This document shows positions 46,150 to 55,872 of a stretch of DNA of 64,000 bases, piece after piece. Numbering within the stretch: position 1 is the first letter of the stretch; the number at the start of each line of letters is the position of its first letter. The translations under genes were made by a program, and so were the position numbers. The notes beneath the pieces are model-generated. The model was given only the letters and a program-made list of their open reading frames with translations. It had not been told where the DNA came from and did no database searches. Origin of the DNA: Cyanobacteria bacterium TGS_CYA1 (GTDB taxonomy: Bacteria > Cyanobacteriota > Vampirovibrionia > Obscuribacterales > Obscuribacteraceae). The DNA lies in assembly GCA_026129135.1 (NCBI GenBank), contig JAHCIQ010000003.1, positions 248,001 through 312,000 on the forward strand. Reading direction: 5' to 3'.

Positions 46150-49100
46150 TTACTCGTTGCCAGGCGGTGGACCCATCTCGTCACCACCTTCGATACCTTC
46201 TTTGTCAAAGTTTTCCAGTGCAGATCGCACTTTATGCAATAGGACCAGCTGAGCGTCGGTAGACAACTGTTGGTCTTTGATTAAATGAGCAGCAAGACAA
46301 TAAGACAAGTCGAGTTCGCCCTGCCCTACTAATCGCTCAGTGAGCAAACGACAGAACCAGGCTGCAGAGTCTGATGCAGGAGAATCTTTTCGGTTAATAG
46401 ATGAATTGAAGTCGAATTTGATTTTTGGATCGCGCACCACTTCTGATACCTCGAAGCGATACAAACATTTCGAGGTGCAGGGTGCACAGGTCGGCAACGG
46501 ACCTTGATCGCGCTTGTGCAGCTCGATGAAGTCGTCGCGCCATTGTCTGAGCACGTTGATATCGAGTTTTCGGTTTACTTCAGTCGGCTGAAAGGCTGGG
46601 CGTAATAAGTTTAACCAGCGTAAATGCTGTTCTCTGACTTGATCGTAAAACCAGAAATGTTCTTCGCCTTTACGCTCGAAATAGCGGTCGGTGGCTTGAG
46701 TGAGTGCGCACCAGGTGATACCAGTTATGTTTCCGGTTCTTGCTCGACCCCCGATGATACGCTGAATTTCGTGAATGATTTGAGCGCGGAAGTGAACGAG
46801 TTGGGTCAAATCTTTGAGCGTGGACAGAACGTATCTGTTATAAACTTGTCTGAAAAGCGGATCGTCAGCCACTGGAACCGCGGTATCAAGAATATTGGAA
46901 TCGCATCTGTGCAAACAGAATTTGCAGCCCAAATGTCTATCGAATTTGCCCACGATATCCAGAGGCTTCATTGCCTGACGCACGATTTCATCAGATTCTT
47001 CGGGGGTTTCTGGAGCTGGCACTTCCTTACTTTTATCGAACATGATTTGCAAGTGGAAGGGCTGTTCCATTTTTTCAGCATAAACAAGTGCGCGCCCTTG
47101 ACCAAGTGCGGTGGCGTGACGTTTTTGAATATCGTCCAGGTTCATCGAACCACCCATGGAATCTCGGTCATCGACCGCCACGATACGATGCATGATCTTC
47201 AGGTTCGTGTTCTTAAGCGCTTCGGGAGCCAGTTTGTTTGGAATCTGGTCAGCAATGATGAAGCCCTGACCATAAGCACGAATTTCAGCAAGCATGTTAG
47301 TGAAGAATTCAACCGCCTTACCAGCCGGGTTGGCAGATTCTCCAGATTGCTGGGTGTTGACGTTCTTCAAGAGACGGTGAGCCTCTTCTACCAGCATGAC
47401 GTGTTTGAGGTGTTCTTTGGGACCTAGAGCTTCTCTATATTCATACAAGAATACGAGCAACATACCCATCAAGAACGATTTTTCAGAGTCTTCTGAGACC
47501 ATCTTCAGTTCGACCACAGTTGGTCTCTCGAACAAAATTTCAGGCGGAATAGAACGCCTGGTATTGAGCATTTGACCTTTACCGCCTATGAGCAGTGAGC
47601 CGATACGAGCTTTGAGTGCAGCTTGAACGTCAGGTCCGATACGCTCTGAATATCCAAACGACTCGACCACGGGATCGATAATTTCGTAGAGGTCTTTCAT
47701 AGTGGGATAAATTTCGTTTGGACAGTCCGCATCACCAGTATTGACACCAGGAGGCAAACGTCTATTTTTGTTGTTAACTAAGTCCCAGCCTCGAACGGCA
47801 TAGATTTCGTTGAGCGCTTTTTCCAGAACTTGCGGCATTGGAGAATACATTTCAAACGATGCGTTGAATACAGATTTCAAGGCGTCGAGGTGGGTCTGAA
47901 CTTTGACCCCTTTCATGATTTCAAACGGATTGAGTCTGAACGGTGATACTGTTTCGTCACCAAGCGAGAAGGCTTGACCCACGCCCTTGAAGGCTTCTGA
48001 TTGCAGCATCATGTGCCGGTATTCTGATTTAGCCGGCTCGATAACCATGAAGGGAATTTTGTATCGCCATAGCTGCCCTAAAAGGTAGAAGCAAGAGTTG
48101 GTTTTACCACCCCCTGTGACACCACATACGATGGTGTGCTTCTGCATGGCATCGATGTCTATTTCGTAGAGGTTTCCAGTATCAAGACCTCGGTCCAGAA
48201 TGTTTCCAATCGCAATCGATCGATCAGGATTGTTTGGCTGGATTGGTGACAAGCTGAATTCTGCCGAACGCCTGATTCTAAAGCCCGGCATCTCACGTTT
48301 GGGCAAATGCACGAAAGCGGATAATGTTCGCGATGATAAGGGCGACAAGAATTTGTATTCGAGTAATTCCTGGTGAATGCCTTCTGAGCGCTTGGTTCGC
48401 AAAATTCCAAATTGCTGGATATGCGATGCTAAATTTTTTATTTCGTGCGTTCTAAGTGGAGTGGGTCTGCTTGTTTCATCGACATAAGTGGCGCGAATCA
48501 AAGATTGAAGCCTAACAAAGACCGATCTTTCTGGTGAGAAAAAATATACGCCGGTCAGCCAGTGACCAACTGCTGTCCCAAGCTGAATGTGCTTGAGATA
48601 AGCATCGAGCAATTCAAGATAATATTTGATACGACGCTTCTTTTCCGGGTCTTCGTTTTCTTGCGCTCGTTGAATCTGGTCAACAATAGCAAATTCTTCT
48701 TGCGATACTTTTTTATTTGGAATTGGTGTGGCAAGCACCAGAAATCCAAAATCATGTCCTTGCAAGCCGTTTGCCAGTCGTTCAATTTGTTCTGATTCAG
48801 CGGTATCTCCTGCAGTTGATTTGAGAGCAGGAATTCCAGTTACTAGTCCGGTGTTTACTGCCAAAGGCTGAATCATCGCCTTGATCTGATCCGAACTGTA
48901 AGGTTCTTTGTAAATGTCAACGCCGTTATAAACGCTGTGCATGATTGAACGCAAACTGGTGAACGAGACATTGCTTGCGCTTTCTCCACTGCCGTTTGTA
49001 TCCTGATCGGGAAGTGAAATCCCCATGTAATATTTAACGCCTTGTTTATTGCCTATGACAACAAAGGCTAGATTGGCTCGTTGACTGTGAAGACCACAAA

Positions 49101-49362
49101 GCGCATCTTCAGACAAATACATTCGCTTGGGAGGTTTAGATGGGTCCTGGTCATTACCTTGCTGTGGTTGTTGCGATTGCTGGTTTTTTTCACGCTCGAT
49201 ATCCCACGATCGCAGAACTCCATCTATTCGAACGAAAGTCATATTGGGAATGGGCCAGCTAGTAAGTTCGGTGGCGTCCATTCTCTGGAAATCCATCTCG
49301 TCGAGATCGTAGCGCCTCAAATCGGCGATCTTTTCGTCCCAGATGTTTCGATTAGATGCCAT
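46150..49362 (-). CDS. HerA-type P-loop ATPase, 1070 residues
   Basis: The ATP-binding core shows Walker A GVTGGGKT near residue 417, MVIEPAKSEYRHM, and Walker B HVMLVEEAHRLL near residue 654, followed by LAEIRAYGQGFIIADQIPNKLAPEALKNTNLKIMHRI. This is the pattern of the HerA/DUF87 branch of the FtsK-HerA superfamily, hexameric motors that move DNA or protein. About 400 N-terminal residues form a separate domain. The C-terminal ~350 residues carry two Cys clusters (CKFCLHRC near 812, CAPCTSKC near 960), likely metal sites. A GTG two codons upstream of the ATG is an alternative start. No nuclease gene (NurA-like) is adjacent, unlike DNA-repair HerA operons. Confidence 0.85.
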   Translation of the reverse strand: MASNRNIWDEKIADLRRYDLDEMDFQRMDATELTSWPIPNMTFVRIDGVLRSWDIEREKNQQSQQPQQGNDQDPSKPPKRMYLSEDALCGLHSQRANLAFVVIGNKQGVKYYMGISLPDQDTNGSGESASNVSFTSLRSIMHSVYNGVDIYKEPYSSDQIKAMIQPLAVNTGLVTGIPALKSTAGDTAESEQIERLANGLQGHDFGFLVLATPIPNKKVSQEEFAIVDQIQRAQENEDPEKKRRIKYYLELLDAYLKHIQLGTAVGHWLTGVYFFSPERSVFVRLQSLIRATYVDETSRPTPLRTHEIKNLASHIQQFGILRTKRSEGIHQELLEYKFLSPLSSRTLSAFVHLPKREMPGFRIRRSAEFSLSPIQPNNPDRSIAIGNILDRGLDTGNLYEIDIDAMQKHTIVCGVTGGGKTNSCFYLLGQLWRYKIPFMVIEPAKSEYRHMMLQSEAFKGVGQAFSLGDETVSPFRLNPFEIMKGVKVQTHLDALKSVFNASFEMYSPMPQVLEKALNEIYAVRGWDLVNNKNRRLPPGVNTGDADCPNEIYPTMKDLYEIIDPVVESFGYSERIGPDVQAALKARIGSLLIGGKGQMLNTRRSIPPEILFERPTVVELKMVSEDSEKSFLMGMLLVFLYEYREALGPKEHLKHVMLVEEAHRLLKNVNTQQSGESANPAGKAVEFFTNMLAEIRAYGQGFIIADQIPNKLAPEALKNTNLKIMHRIVAVDDRDSMGGSMNLDDIQKRHATALGQGRALVYAEKMEQPFHLQIMFDKSKEVPAPETPEESDEIVRQAMKPLDIVGKFDRHLGCKFCLHRCDSNILDTAVPVADDPLFRQVYNRYVLSTLKDLTQLVHFRAQIIHEIQRIIGGRARTGNITGITWCALTQATDRYFERKGEEHFWFYDQVREQHLRWLNLLRPAFQPTEVNRKLDINVLRQWRDDFIELHKRDQGPLPTCAPCTSKCLYRFEVSEVVRDPKIKFDFNSSINRKDSPASDSAAWFCRLLTERLVGQGELDLSYCLAAHLIKDQQLSTDAQLVLLHKVRSALENFDKEGIEGGDEMGPPPGNE

Positions 49363-49439
49363 TACCACGAATTAAGACCCCAAAAATAAAAACCCGACAA
49401 TTATCTATATTATGCCTAAATTGAAATGAATGCCCGTTA

Positions 49440-52400
49440 TCAGACCTCTGATTCCAGCGTGCCGTGCATTGCTGTGACAAGATCCTTGTTTATTTTGTTT
49501 TCGGATTCGTCTTTGAAGTCGAAGGCTTTCAACCGAAATACACCTGCCGTGGTGCCTACTCGATAACAGAAATAACATTGTTCTTCTTGACCGACAACGC
49601 GGTCAATATTGAGCTTTTCTTCGTCCATGATGAGCTCGTAGGTACGAGGAGCGTTAACGGGGTTGAAAAATTGACCAAGAGTCATTTGTTTTACTTTGCG
49701 TCCATCCACACGGAACAGCTGTGGACCCATCATGTCTGCGTCTTTCTTGGAAAGAGCGAAAACTGCAATTGTACCCACGCTAATGATGAGGCTGTTTCTG
49801 TAATCTTCAGGAAGTCCTTGCAAAGTCTTGATTGAGCCAATGAAGCCTATTTGATAACGCGCCGATTCGGAAGTAATAGTGCTCAGGGTTTCTTTTTCGA
49901 TGAAGGTATCCATTTCATCGAGGTAAAGTGAAACCGGACGAATCGATTTGGAGTTTGCACGACCAAGTGAAATTGCAGCCTGCTGGATGCCGGTCACAAT
50001 CAGACTTCCCAAAAGATTTGCGTTTTGATCCAATTCGCCTTGAGGAACTTTCACAATTAGGATTTTCTTCTCTTTGATTACATCTTTCAATTTTAAATCG
50101 CTATGAGGCTTGGTCAAGATAGGACGTATACGCCCATCAGAAAGCATTGGTCCAACTCTGTTCAAAATTGGTTCGACCCATGTTATCCATTGGTCTGTAC
50201 GAGCCAGTTTCTTGTACTGATTCCATGTTTCCATGATGGCGATATATTCAGCCTTCTCATTTTTCTTACGCTCGATTGTCTCCAACATGATGTCGCGGAA
50301 GTCGTTGTCCTGGAGCAAGCTGGGCAAATCTGTGAGTGATCGTCCATTCACCATCAATAGCAAGGCAGCGTTTCTCAAAATGTGAGCAGTCTGAGCGTCC
50401 CATTTAGACTGCGACCCTGGCGGCTCGGTATAGATAGCTTTGAAACCATGGACGATGGCAGAAGAGGCTGCTTGCAAATCACCATCATCTGGATATTCAA
50501 GCGGGTTGTACGCAAGTGAACCGGCTTTGAATGTCGGGTCTATCACTATCACCCGCTTAGCCAACTCGGCTGCGTTAGGTTGTGATGCAATCCAGTTGAC
50601 AGTCAAATCGCTCAAATGACCATCCGAGTCAATGACTACAACGGCGCGATCGTCTGATTGAATATCGTGCGTCACCATAGACGCTATCATTCTGGTTTTG
50701 CCCTGGTCAGATCCTCCAAGAACTAACATGTGAGGGTTTTTTGTTCTGGTATCAGGAGGTAGGGACAGATATCGAGGGGTCCAGAACCAGAGCCAGTGCC
50801 ACTCCAGTCGTTTGCCTAGAGGAATGCCACCAGCTTTGAGCGGTTTGCCAAATTCTTTGACCAGTTTTTCATGCGGACGTCTGAACTGGGATGGGATGTA
50901 TTTGTTCTTTTCAGACTGGTTAATCAAACCTTCAGGAGAGAACACAACGTAGAACAAGAATACAATGACAGCGCCGCCCACAAGGCACGTAATACCAATT
51001 TTGAGAAAGAAGTCTTGTTGCTTCTGCCAGTCTTGCTTTTTGAGTCCTTTGTTGTCTTGCGGTTTTTGACCGAACGGAATCGATAATCCGCCACCTTGCG
51101 GCGTTGCGGGTTCGATTTGTTGCGCTTTCCAGGTGCCAGTAATGCGAATCATTTTGGATTGATTGAATTGACTGTGTTCAAATCCCATACGTTTTTCGGT
51201 CAGGTAACCGCCAGCGCATACATACATTCCGCTTTGCTCTTGCAGGCGACCTTCATAAAAGATTGTATTGGGAAGTGCGCCACGTTTGCGTGATTCAGGG
51301 TCATACTCTTTGGCGAATGTCACTTTATCTGGTGGCACAAGTTCACCGGCAATCTGAAAGTTTCCAGCAGGGTCTCTACCTGTCCCACTGAATTGCAGCC
51401 CTTTTTGAAGCAGAACCATGTCGCCCGGAAAAGGTTTTGGACCTGCAAAAGCAATGATTTTCCACTTCCCGCCAATAACAGGCGTACCGTCTCCATTCAT
51501 TGGTGCTGGAGTCGAGTTAGGCTGTCCAGCTTGTTGTTGCGAATTTGGGCTAGGAGGCATGTCCGGGTAATCAGCGGTAGAAGGTGCAGAGCCGCCCATC
51601 ATGGATGAGCCACCCATCATAGACGAACCACCACCACCGGGCATTTTGCGCATTCGCTCTAAAGGCGAAAGCGGTCTTCCAGGGTCATTTGACATGGCCA
51701 CACCGCCGCCGGATGCAGCTTTCCAGATAGTCGAGCACCAGCCGGGAATCTGGAACAAAATGAAAAGGGCGACAATAACCATTACGCCAGCCGATTTGCG
51801 GCTCATGGGAATGCCTGCGAACTGAATGTTTTCTTCTAACCAGTTGACCGCAGACTGTTTCTGGGCGGGTTTCGAGTCTCCTACGTCTTCGTTTTCGCTA
51901 TTGTCGTCGTCTTTGGCCTTACGCTTTTGCGACTTTGCAGCTGCTTTTGGTTTGATCTCGTCGAGTTGCGAACCGCCGCCAGAGAAGTTGCGTCTTCGCG
52001 GAATGATTTTTTCGTTATCGTCTTTGACAGATTCAGTCTTCGTTGGTGTCGTTTCTTCGCTAAGATCGCGACTTGCAGGACTGTGCTCGTTTGCCATCGC
52101 ATTCATGTTCGAGCCAGAATTGCTTGGATTTTGAGCCGCTTGCGGCGATTCGTTTCCGGTTTCGGCAGAACCACCCACGGTGCGTGATACTTTGCCTTGA
52201 ATAGAGCGAGGCATAGCTACTTTGGGGCGTCCCTTGGATTCATCTGAATCTTGAGTGGGGGCTTGCGGCGTGCTCGTTTCTACAAGGGTCGGCATAGCAT
52301 TGCTACTTGCGTTGCCAGCGCGAGCCAGATTGCCTGGGTCAAAGGCCAGTACATTGCCTTCTGGTGGGCTTGCCGTGTTCTGGAAAAAGTTTTCCGGAGC

Positions 52401-53279
52401 AAAATGAGTGCCTGCATCTTCGAAAAAGTCGAATGAGTTTGATTGTGGCTGGGGAGTTGGAGTTTGAAGTTGAGGTGCTGGTTGAGCCACGTAAGGAACG
52501 AATTCGCCTGTATCTTCTTCTGGAGTAATTGGATTCAAGCTGACAGACGGAGCGGGGGAAACGTTTCGCTCGATGGTAGTTTCAAGGTCGTCAAAATTTG
52601 GTTGAGGTTGAACTTGAGGTTGCGGAGAATCGGTTCCTGAGGTTGTAGCCATCGTTTGCATCGCTGCCTGGGCTCCAGTGGCCAAGCCTGTCCCTGCCCG
52701 AGGAACGGGCATGGCTGAGGGTGCTGAAGAGGAAGAAAAACCTCCAACAGCAATGGACACAGATGTTCCCATCGGTATTGCATTGAGTCCAGCTGTTTGT
52801 TGGACCGGCTGTGCGGTTTGCGCGCCAGTATATTGCGTGGCAGGGTTAGGAGCTGGAAAAGTTCTGGCAGCGTCGTTGTTGTAAATTTCTTGATTGGTAC
52901 TGACCTGGTCCAGCGTTTGGGCAGGTACTTGATCTGCGGCAAAATCTTGAATAGGTTCGAGATTTTGCAAATTATCGCCGCTGGCATAATTCTGACTTGC
53001 ATTGCCATTGCCATTGCCATTGCCATTGCCGCTTGCGTGTCCATTTCCGTTTTTATCGGGTTTCGCGCGCATATAGCTTGCGAGTTGTCTTTGTGCAACT
53101 ACTCGCTCAAGCAATAGGTGGTCTTGCTTCATCTGAACTGAAAGGGCTGGATGGGTTTTGGAAAACTCTGGGACAAACGAGGGGGCTGCCATGACAAACT
53201 CGGCCCCGCAGACAGCACATTGCTGGCCTTTGGACCGGACCAAAACACCACACCCGTAACAGACGATCAAGTAACCCAA
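49440..53279 (-). CDS. Membrane-anchored VirD4/TraG-like ATPase, 1279 residues
   Basis: From TTG (AGGAG just upstream) the protein begins with a zinc ribbon (CYGCG...CAVCG, residues ~7-25). A low-complexity Pro/Gln/Asn-rich region of ~450 residues follows, then a membrane helix (~490-515), a ~235-residue intervening domain, a second helix (~750-775) and the ATPase domain. Walker A is GGSDQGKTR near 850 and Walker B SLYLDEMD near 1117. VVIDSDGHLSDLTVNW and IILKVPQG-like strands match the VirD4/TraG/TraD conjugative coupling group. Coupling proteins recruit substrates to type IV machines; no relaxase or other VirB genes are in the window. An intact two-helix anchor with a large insert between the helices is unusual. 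Confidence 0.82.
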   Translation of the reverse strand: MGYLIVCYGCGVLVRSKGQQCAVCGAEFVMAAPSFVPEFSKTHPALSVQMKQDHLLLERVVAQRQLASYMRAKPDKNGNGHASGNGNGNGNGNASQNYASGDNLQNLEPIQDFAADQVPAQTLDQVSTNQEIYNNDAARTFPAPNPATQYTGAQTAQPVQQTAGLNAIPMGTSVSIAVGGFSSSSAPSAMPVPRAGTGLATGAQAAMQTMATTSGTDSPQPQVQPQPNFDDLETTIERNVSPAPSVSLNPITPEEDTGEFVPYVAQPAPQLQTPTPQPQSNSFDFFEDAGTHFAPENFFQNTASPPEGNVLAFDPGNLARAGNASSNAMPTLVETSTPQAPTQDSDESKGRPKVAMPRSIQGKVSRTVGGSAETGNESPQAAQNPSNSGSNMNAMANEHSPASRDLSEETTPTKTESVKDDNEKIIPRRRNFSGGGSQLDEIKPKAAAKSQKRKAKDDDNSENEDVGDSKPAQKQSAVNWLEENIQFAGIPMSRKSAGVMVIVALFILFQIPGWCSTIWKAASGGGVAMSNDPGRPLSPLERMRKMPGGGGSSMMGGSSMMGGSAPSTADYPDMPPSPNSQQQAGQPNSTPAPMNGDGTPVIGGKWKIIAFAGPKPFPGDMVLLQKGLQFSGTGRDPAGNFQIAGELVPPDKVTFAKEYDPESRKRGALPNTIFYEGRLQEQSGMYVCAGGYLTEKRMGFEHSQFNQSKMIRITGTWKAQQIEPATPQGGGLSIPFGQKPQDNKGLKKQDWQKQQDFFLKIGITCLVGGAVIVFLFYVVFSPEGLINQSEKNKYIPSQFRRPHEKLVKEFGKPLKAGGIPLGKRLEWHWLWFWTPRYLSLPPDTRTKNPHMLVLGGSDQGKTRMIASMVTHDIQSDDRAVVVIDSDGHLSDLTVNWIASQPNAAELAKRVIVIDPTFKAGSLAYNPLEYPDDGDLQAASSAIVHGFKAIYTEPPGSQSKWDAQTAHILRNAALLLMVNGRSLTDLPSLLQDNDFRDIMLETIERKKNEKAEYIAIMETWNQYKKLARTDQWITWVEPILNRVGPMLSDGRIRPILTKPHSDLKLKDVIKEKKILIVKVPQGELDQNANLLGSLIVTGIQQAAISLGRANSKSIRPVSLYLDEMDTFIEKETLSTITSESARYQIGFIGSIKTLQGLPEDYRNSLIISVGTIAVFALSKKDADMMGPQLFRVDGRKVKQMTLGQFFNPVNAPRTYELIMDEEKLNIDRVVGQEEQCYFCYRVGTTAGVFRLKAFDFKDESENKINKDLVTAMHGTLESEV
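53001..53030. repeat. Hexanucleotide tandem repeat inside the VirD4-like gene
   Basis: Five perfect copies of ATTGCC encode alternating Gly-Asn on the minus strand within the low-complexity linker (residues ~84-93). Copy number changes would keep the frame because the unit is two codons. Confidence 0.8.
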
Positions 53280-53535
53280 ATACTCCTGTACAAATCTCTA
53301 AAAGATATACCCGATACCATCTAAAATTAACCTTCTGCCCATCAGTAGCAGAGTATTTAGGCATGTGAACCTGAATTTGCATCCGATAAATTGAGTTAGA
53401 GTCGATAGAAACGACTATTTGGGTTGTGAAGCAACGATCAAATTTAGTAAAATGAAATGGCTGAAACACTGAAAAAACGGGTACATGGTTTAAGGTGCTT
53501 TCTCAAATTAGTAACAGGGCGGAAACGGTAATTCC

Positions 53536-55557
53536 TTGAGCGAAAATGCAGGCAAATCTGGCCGACAGGACTCTTCGCTTTCTGCTCGGAGAGCTAGACT
53601 TCGTGCACTCGCACAGCAGCCTGGTGCATACAACAACACTGCTGCAGCCCAAGAAAAAACGGACGAAGCGAAAGAAGTCAAAGCAAAAGAAGTCAAAGCC
53701 GAGGACGCTCCTTTCGAGTTCTACCCCAATGGTGCGGAGAAGCAGGAAAAAGCAGATAAAAGTCAAGCGGAACCTGAACCATCCGCGAGCCCTATAATTG
53801 AGGAGACGACAATAGAACCAGAACCCGCTACTCAGAGCATTATTAATCAAGCTCCTGTCACACCTCAAGCAAAGCCTTCAAAGGAAAATCCGTTGCCAGC
53901 GCCAGAAAAGGAAGAAAAGCAAATTGCTCCTGCCTCTGCTGTGGGATCGAATCAGGCTGGCTCTGCCAATTCTTCCGATACTCAAAACAACGCGCTTGTT
54001 CTACTGAGCAGTGTTGAAAGCAGTTTGAACGTCTGCGCCATGAATCTTTCACAGCTGGTCAAAACAGCTTCTGATCAAAGTGAAGCGTTGATAAACCTTC
54101 GCGACCTGATCCAAAATCAAACGTTTTTTGAGATCGGTCTGAATCTTAATACACTGCTCGATTCCCTATCAGCCGCGCTTGAGCCCATGAAGGCGGTAGG
54201 GGAGCTTGTCCCGTCGATAGATCAACTGGTTGCCACCATGGAAACGCGTGGCGCGTTGGAGAGCGAAAGTTCGCCTGGTAAAATTTCTGCAGATCAGCTA
54301 TTAATGAGCCTTTCCAATCAGTTGGCGACGGGCGAAATTGATCCATGGACTTTCAAATCTGCATACATGGCCGTTTATCCCGACGACCATCCTGCTGATT
54401 TGTTGCATCGATTAGTGGAATTGCTTGGTACTCAAAGACTGTCTGGAACCCTATTTAGAGCAGCTTACGACGCAGTTCAAATTGCCGAGCCGCCGCCGCG
54501 CAGTGTTGGTACCGGATATGGTGCTGACGAAATTTCTGGCAACGATCGCGAGTTGCTGGGGCGAATCGAAGAATTGACTCAGACTAATCGGGAATTGCAA
54601 GAACTGCTCGATGGCAGAAGCGTCGACGTTAGTCGCAAAGTAGAAGAAGTCGAGGAAGAATATGCTGAAATTTTGGCAAGCAAAGAGCAAGAATTGCAGG
54701 AAATGCAAGACACGCTTTCTCTTCGCATAGAAGAATTCAACTCACGCTTCGAAGAGCTTGAGTCCATGGCCAAGTCTAGTAAAGAAGCTCTTAGCACGAA
54801 AGAAGAAGAGGCTAAAGCTAAAGAGGAAGAACTCAAGCGCAAAGAAGAAGACAATGCTCAAAAGTCTTCCGAAATTGCCCAGCTCAGAACCCAACTATCG
54901 GAGTTGCAAGATCAGTTTAGAGACACAGTCAGTGATTTGCAAAAGCAGCTGACTTCAGTCAAGCAAGCCTCAGCAGATCTGGCCAAATCAGCGAGCGCTC
55001 CTGCAGCGTCAGTCGCCATTCAGCCTCAAATTCAACCTCAAATTCAACCTCAAATACAGCCGCAAATACAGCCGCAGCCCATGATGCAGCAGCCCGTGCA
55101 GCAATCGCTTCCACAGCCGATGTTGCAGCAGCCCGAGCCAGCCAAGCCCAAACCTGCCAACGCTGGAGGGTTTTTCGACAGCACTCAGGAAATGCGTCAG
55201 GCTCAAACTCAAAGTCAGTTGAATCAACAAATGGATACGTTCAACAGTATGTCTCGCATGCCGGCGTCAGAGCCTGCTTATAATCAGACCAGTAGACCAA
55301 GCACTGGATATGGTGCAACACCTCCAACCACTCCACTTCCTTCTGGTGGTGGCGCAGGTGGTGGCGGTATGGCCGGTGGCATCGGTGGTGGCAGCTATGG
55401 AAATGGCGTTCGAGCCCAGGTTTTCGAAGTAATTGTTCGTCAAGCTCTGGCCGGTGCACCGTGGCGTGAGATCTGTGCCGGACCGATGCAGGTAAACAAC
55501 ATTTCTCCAGATGAAGTGGAAGCTGAAGTGAAAAAGCGCCAGGACATGTTGCGCTAA
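53536..55557 (+). CDS. Coiled-coil, Gln/Pro- and Gly-rich protein, 673 residues
   Basis: From TTG, the N-terminal ~150 residues are charged and Pro-rich. A helical domain covers ~150-300 (VESSLNVCAMNLSQLVKTASDQ...). A long coiled coil runs from ~340 to 485. Five IQPQ units and a Gln/Pro stretch follow (~495-530), then a Gly-rich hinge (~595-625) and a small helical end domain (VRAQVFEVIVRQALAGAPWREICAGPMQVNN). No signal peptide. It is divergent from the VirD4-like gene across a 256-base region, with similar low-complexity style, which suggests joint regulation and function. Function unknown. Confidence 0.72.
   Translation: MSENAGKSGRQDSSLSARRARLRALAQQPGAYNNTAAAQEKTDEAKEVKAKEVKAEDAPFEFYPNGAEKQEKADKSQAEPEPSASPIIEETTIEPEPATQSIINQAPVTPQAKPSKENPLPAPEKEEKQIAPASAVGSNQAGSANSSDTQNNALVLLSSVESSLNVCAMNLSQLVKTASDQSEALINLRDLIQNQTFFEIGLNLNTLLDSLSAALEPMKAVGELVPSIDQLVATMETRGALESESSPGKISADQLLMSLSNQLATGEIDPWTFKSAYMAVYPDDHPADLLHRLVELLGTQRLSGTLFRAAYDAVQIAEPPPRSVGTGYGADEISGNDRELLGRIEELTQTNRELQELLDGRSVDVSRKVEEVEEEYAEILASKEQELQEMQDTLSLRIEEFNSRFEELESMAKSSKEALSTKEEEAKAKEEELKRKEEDNAQKSSEIAQLRTQLSELQDQFRDTVSDLQKQLTSVKQASADLAKSASAPAASVAIQPQIQPQIQPQIQPQIQPQPMMQQPVQQSLPQPMLQQPEPAKPKPANAGGFFDSTQEMRQAQTQSQLNQQMDTFNSMSRMPASEPAYNQTSRPSTGYGATPPTTPLPSGGGAGGGGMAGGIGGGSYGNGVRAQVFEVIVRQALAGAPWREICAGPMQVNNISPDEVEAEVKKRQDMLR
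55018..55077 (+). repeat. Five 12-base repeats encoding IQPQ
   Basis: Five consecutive 12-base units with small synonymous differences (ATTCAACCTCAA, ATACAGCCGCAA) encode Ile-Gln-Pro-Gln each. The length could vary by slippage or recombination without a frame change. Confidence 0.8.
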
Positions 55558-55582
55558 TTGCTTTAAGTTAGCAATTTAGAAC

Positions 55583-55855
55583 TTATTTTGTTACTGGAGT
55601 AGGTGCTACTGATTGTTTGCTGCGTTTGGCTTGAGCTATTTCGCAAGCTTTCCACTCGGTTACGATTTGATCCAGATTGACCATACAGTGCGAAATTACC
55701 AGTGGTGGCAATGCTTCAAGTGTCGTTGTTACAGTGAAAACAATTATGCCAAGAATTGTAAGTGTGCAAAGCACAATTACGTTTCTGGTGAAGCGAAACT
55801 GCTCTTCGATTTTTTTGTTCAGCAAGGCAAACTGTTCTTCGACTTCCCGTTCCAT
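55583..55855 (-). CDS. Small membrane protein with N-terminal helix
   Basis: The 90-residue protein (ATG at 55855, or GTG one codon upstream; GGAG six bases away) has a charged helix EREVEEQFALLNKKIEEQFRFTR, a membrane segment (NVIVLCTLTILGIIVFTVTTTL) and a C-terminal part with two Cys. It follows selA by 17 bases in the same direction, so it may be read on the selA message. It is also convergent with the coiled-coil gene. No family recognised. Confidence 0.55.
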   Translation of the reverse strand: MEREVEEQFALLNKKIEEQFRFTRNVIVLCTLTILGIIVFTVTTTLEALPPLVISHCMVNLDQIVTEWKACEIAQAKRSKQSVAPTPVTK

Positions 55856-55872
55856 CACTTGCTCCAGCTTGT

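Noticed and set aside
46624..47427. A 267-codon plus-strand frame opposite the HerA-type ATPase gene
   Set aside because: It lies inside the conserved ATPase core, where the opposite strand must be constrained by the motifs; composition is unlike the other proteins here.
31105..55557. Integrated conjugative element or prophage
   Set aside because: Apart from the VirD4- and HerA-like ATPases there is no integrase, relaxase, replication gene, phage structural gene or flanking repeat, and base composition matches the neighbours.
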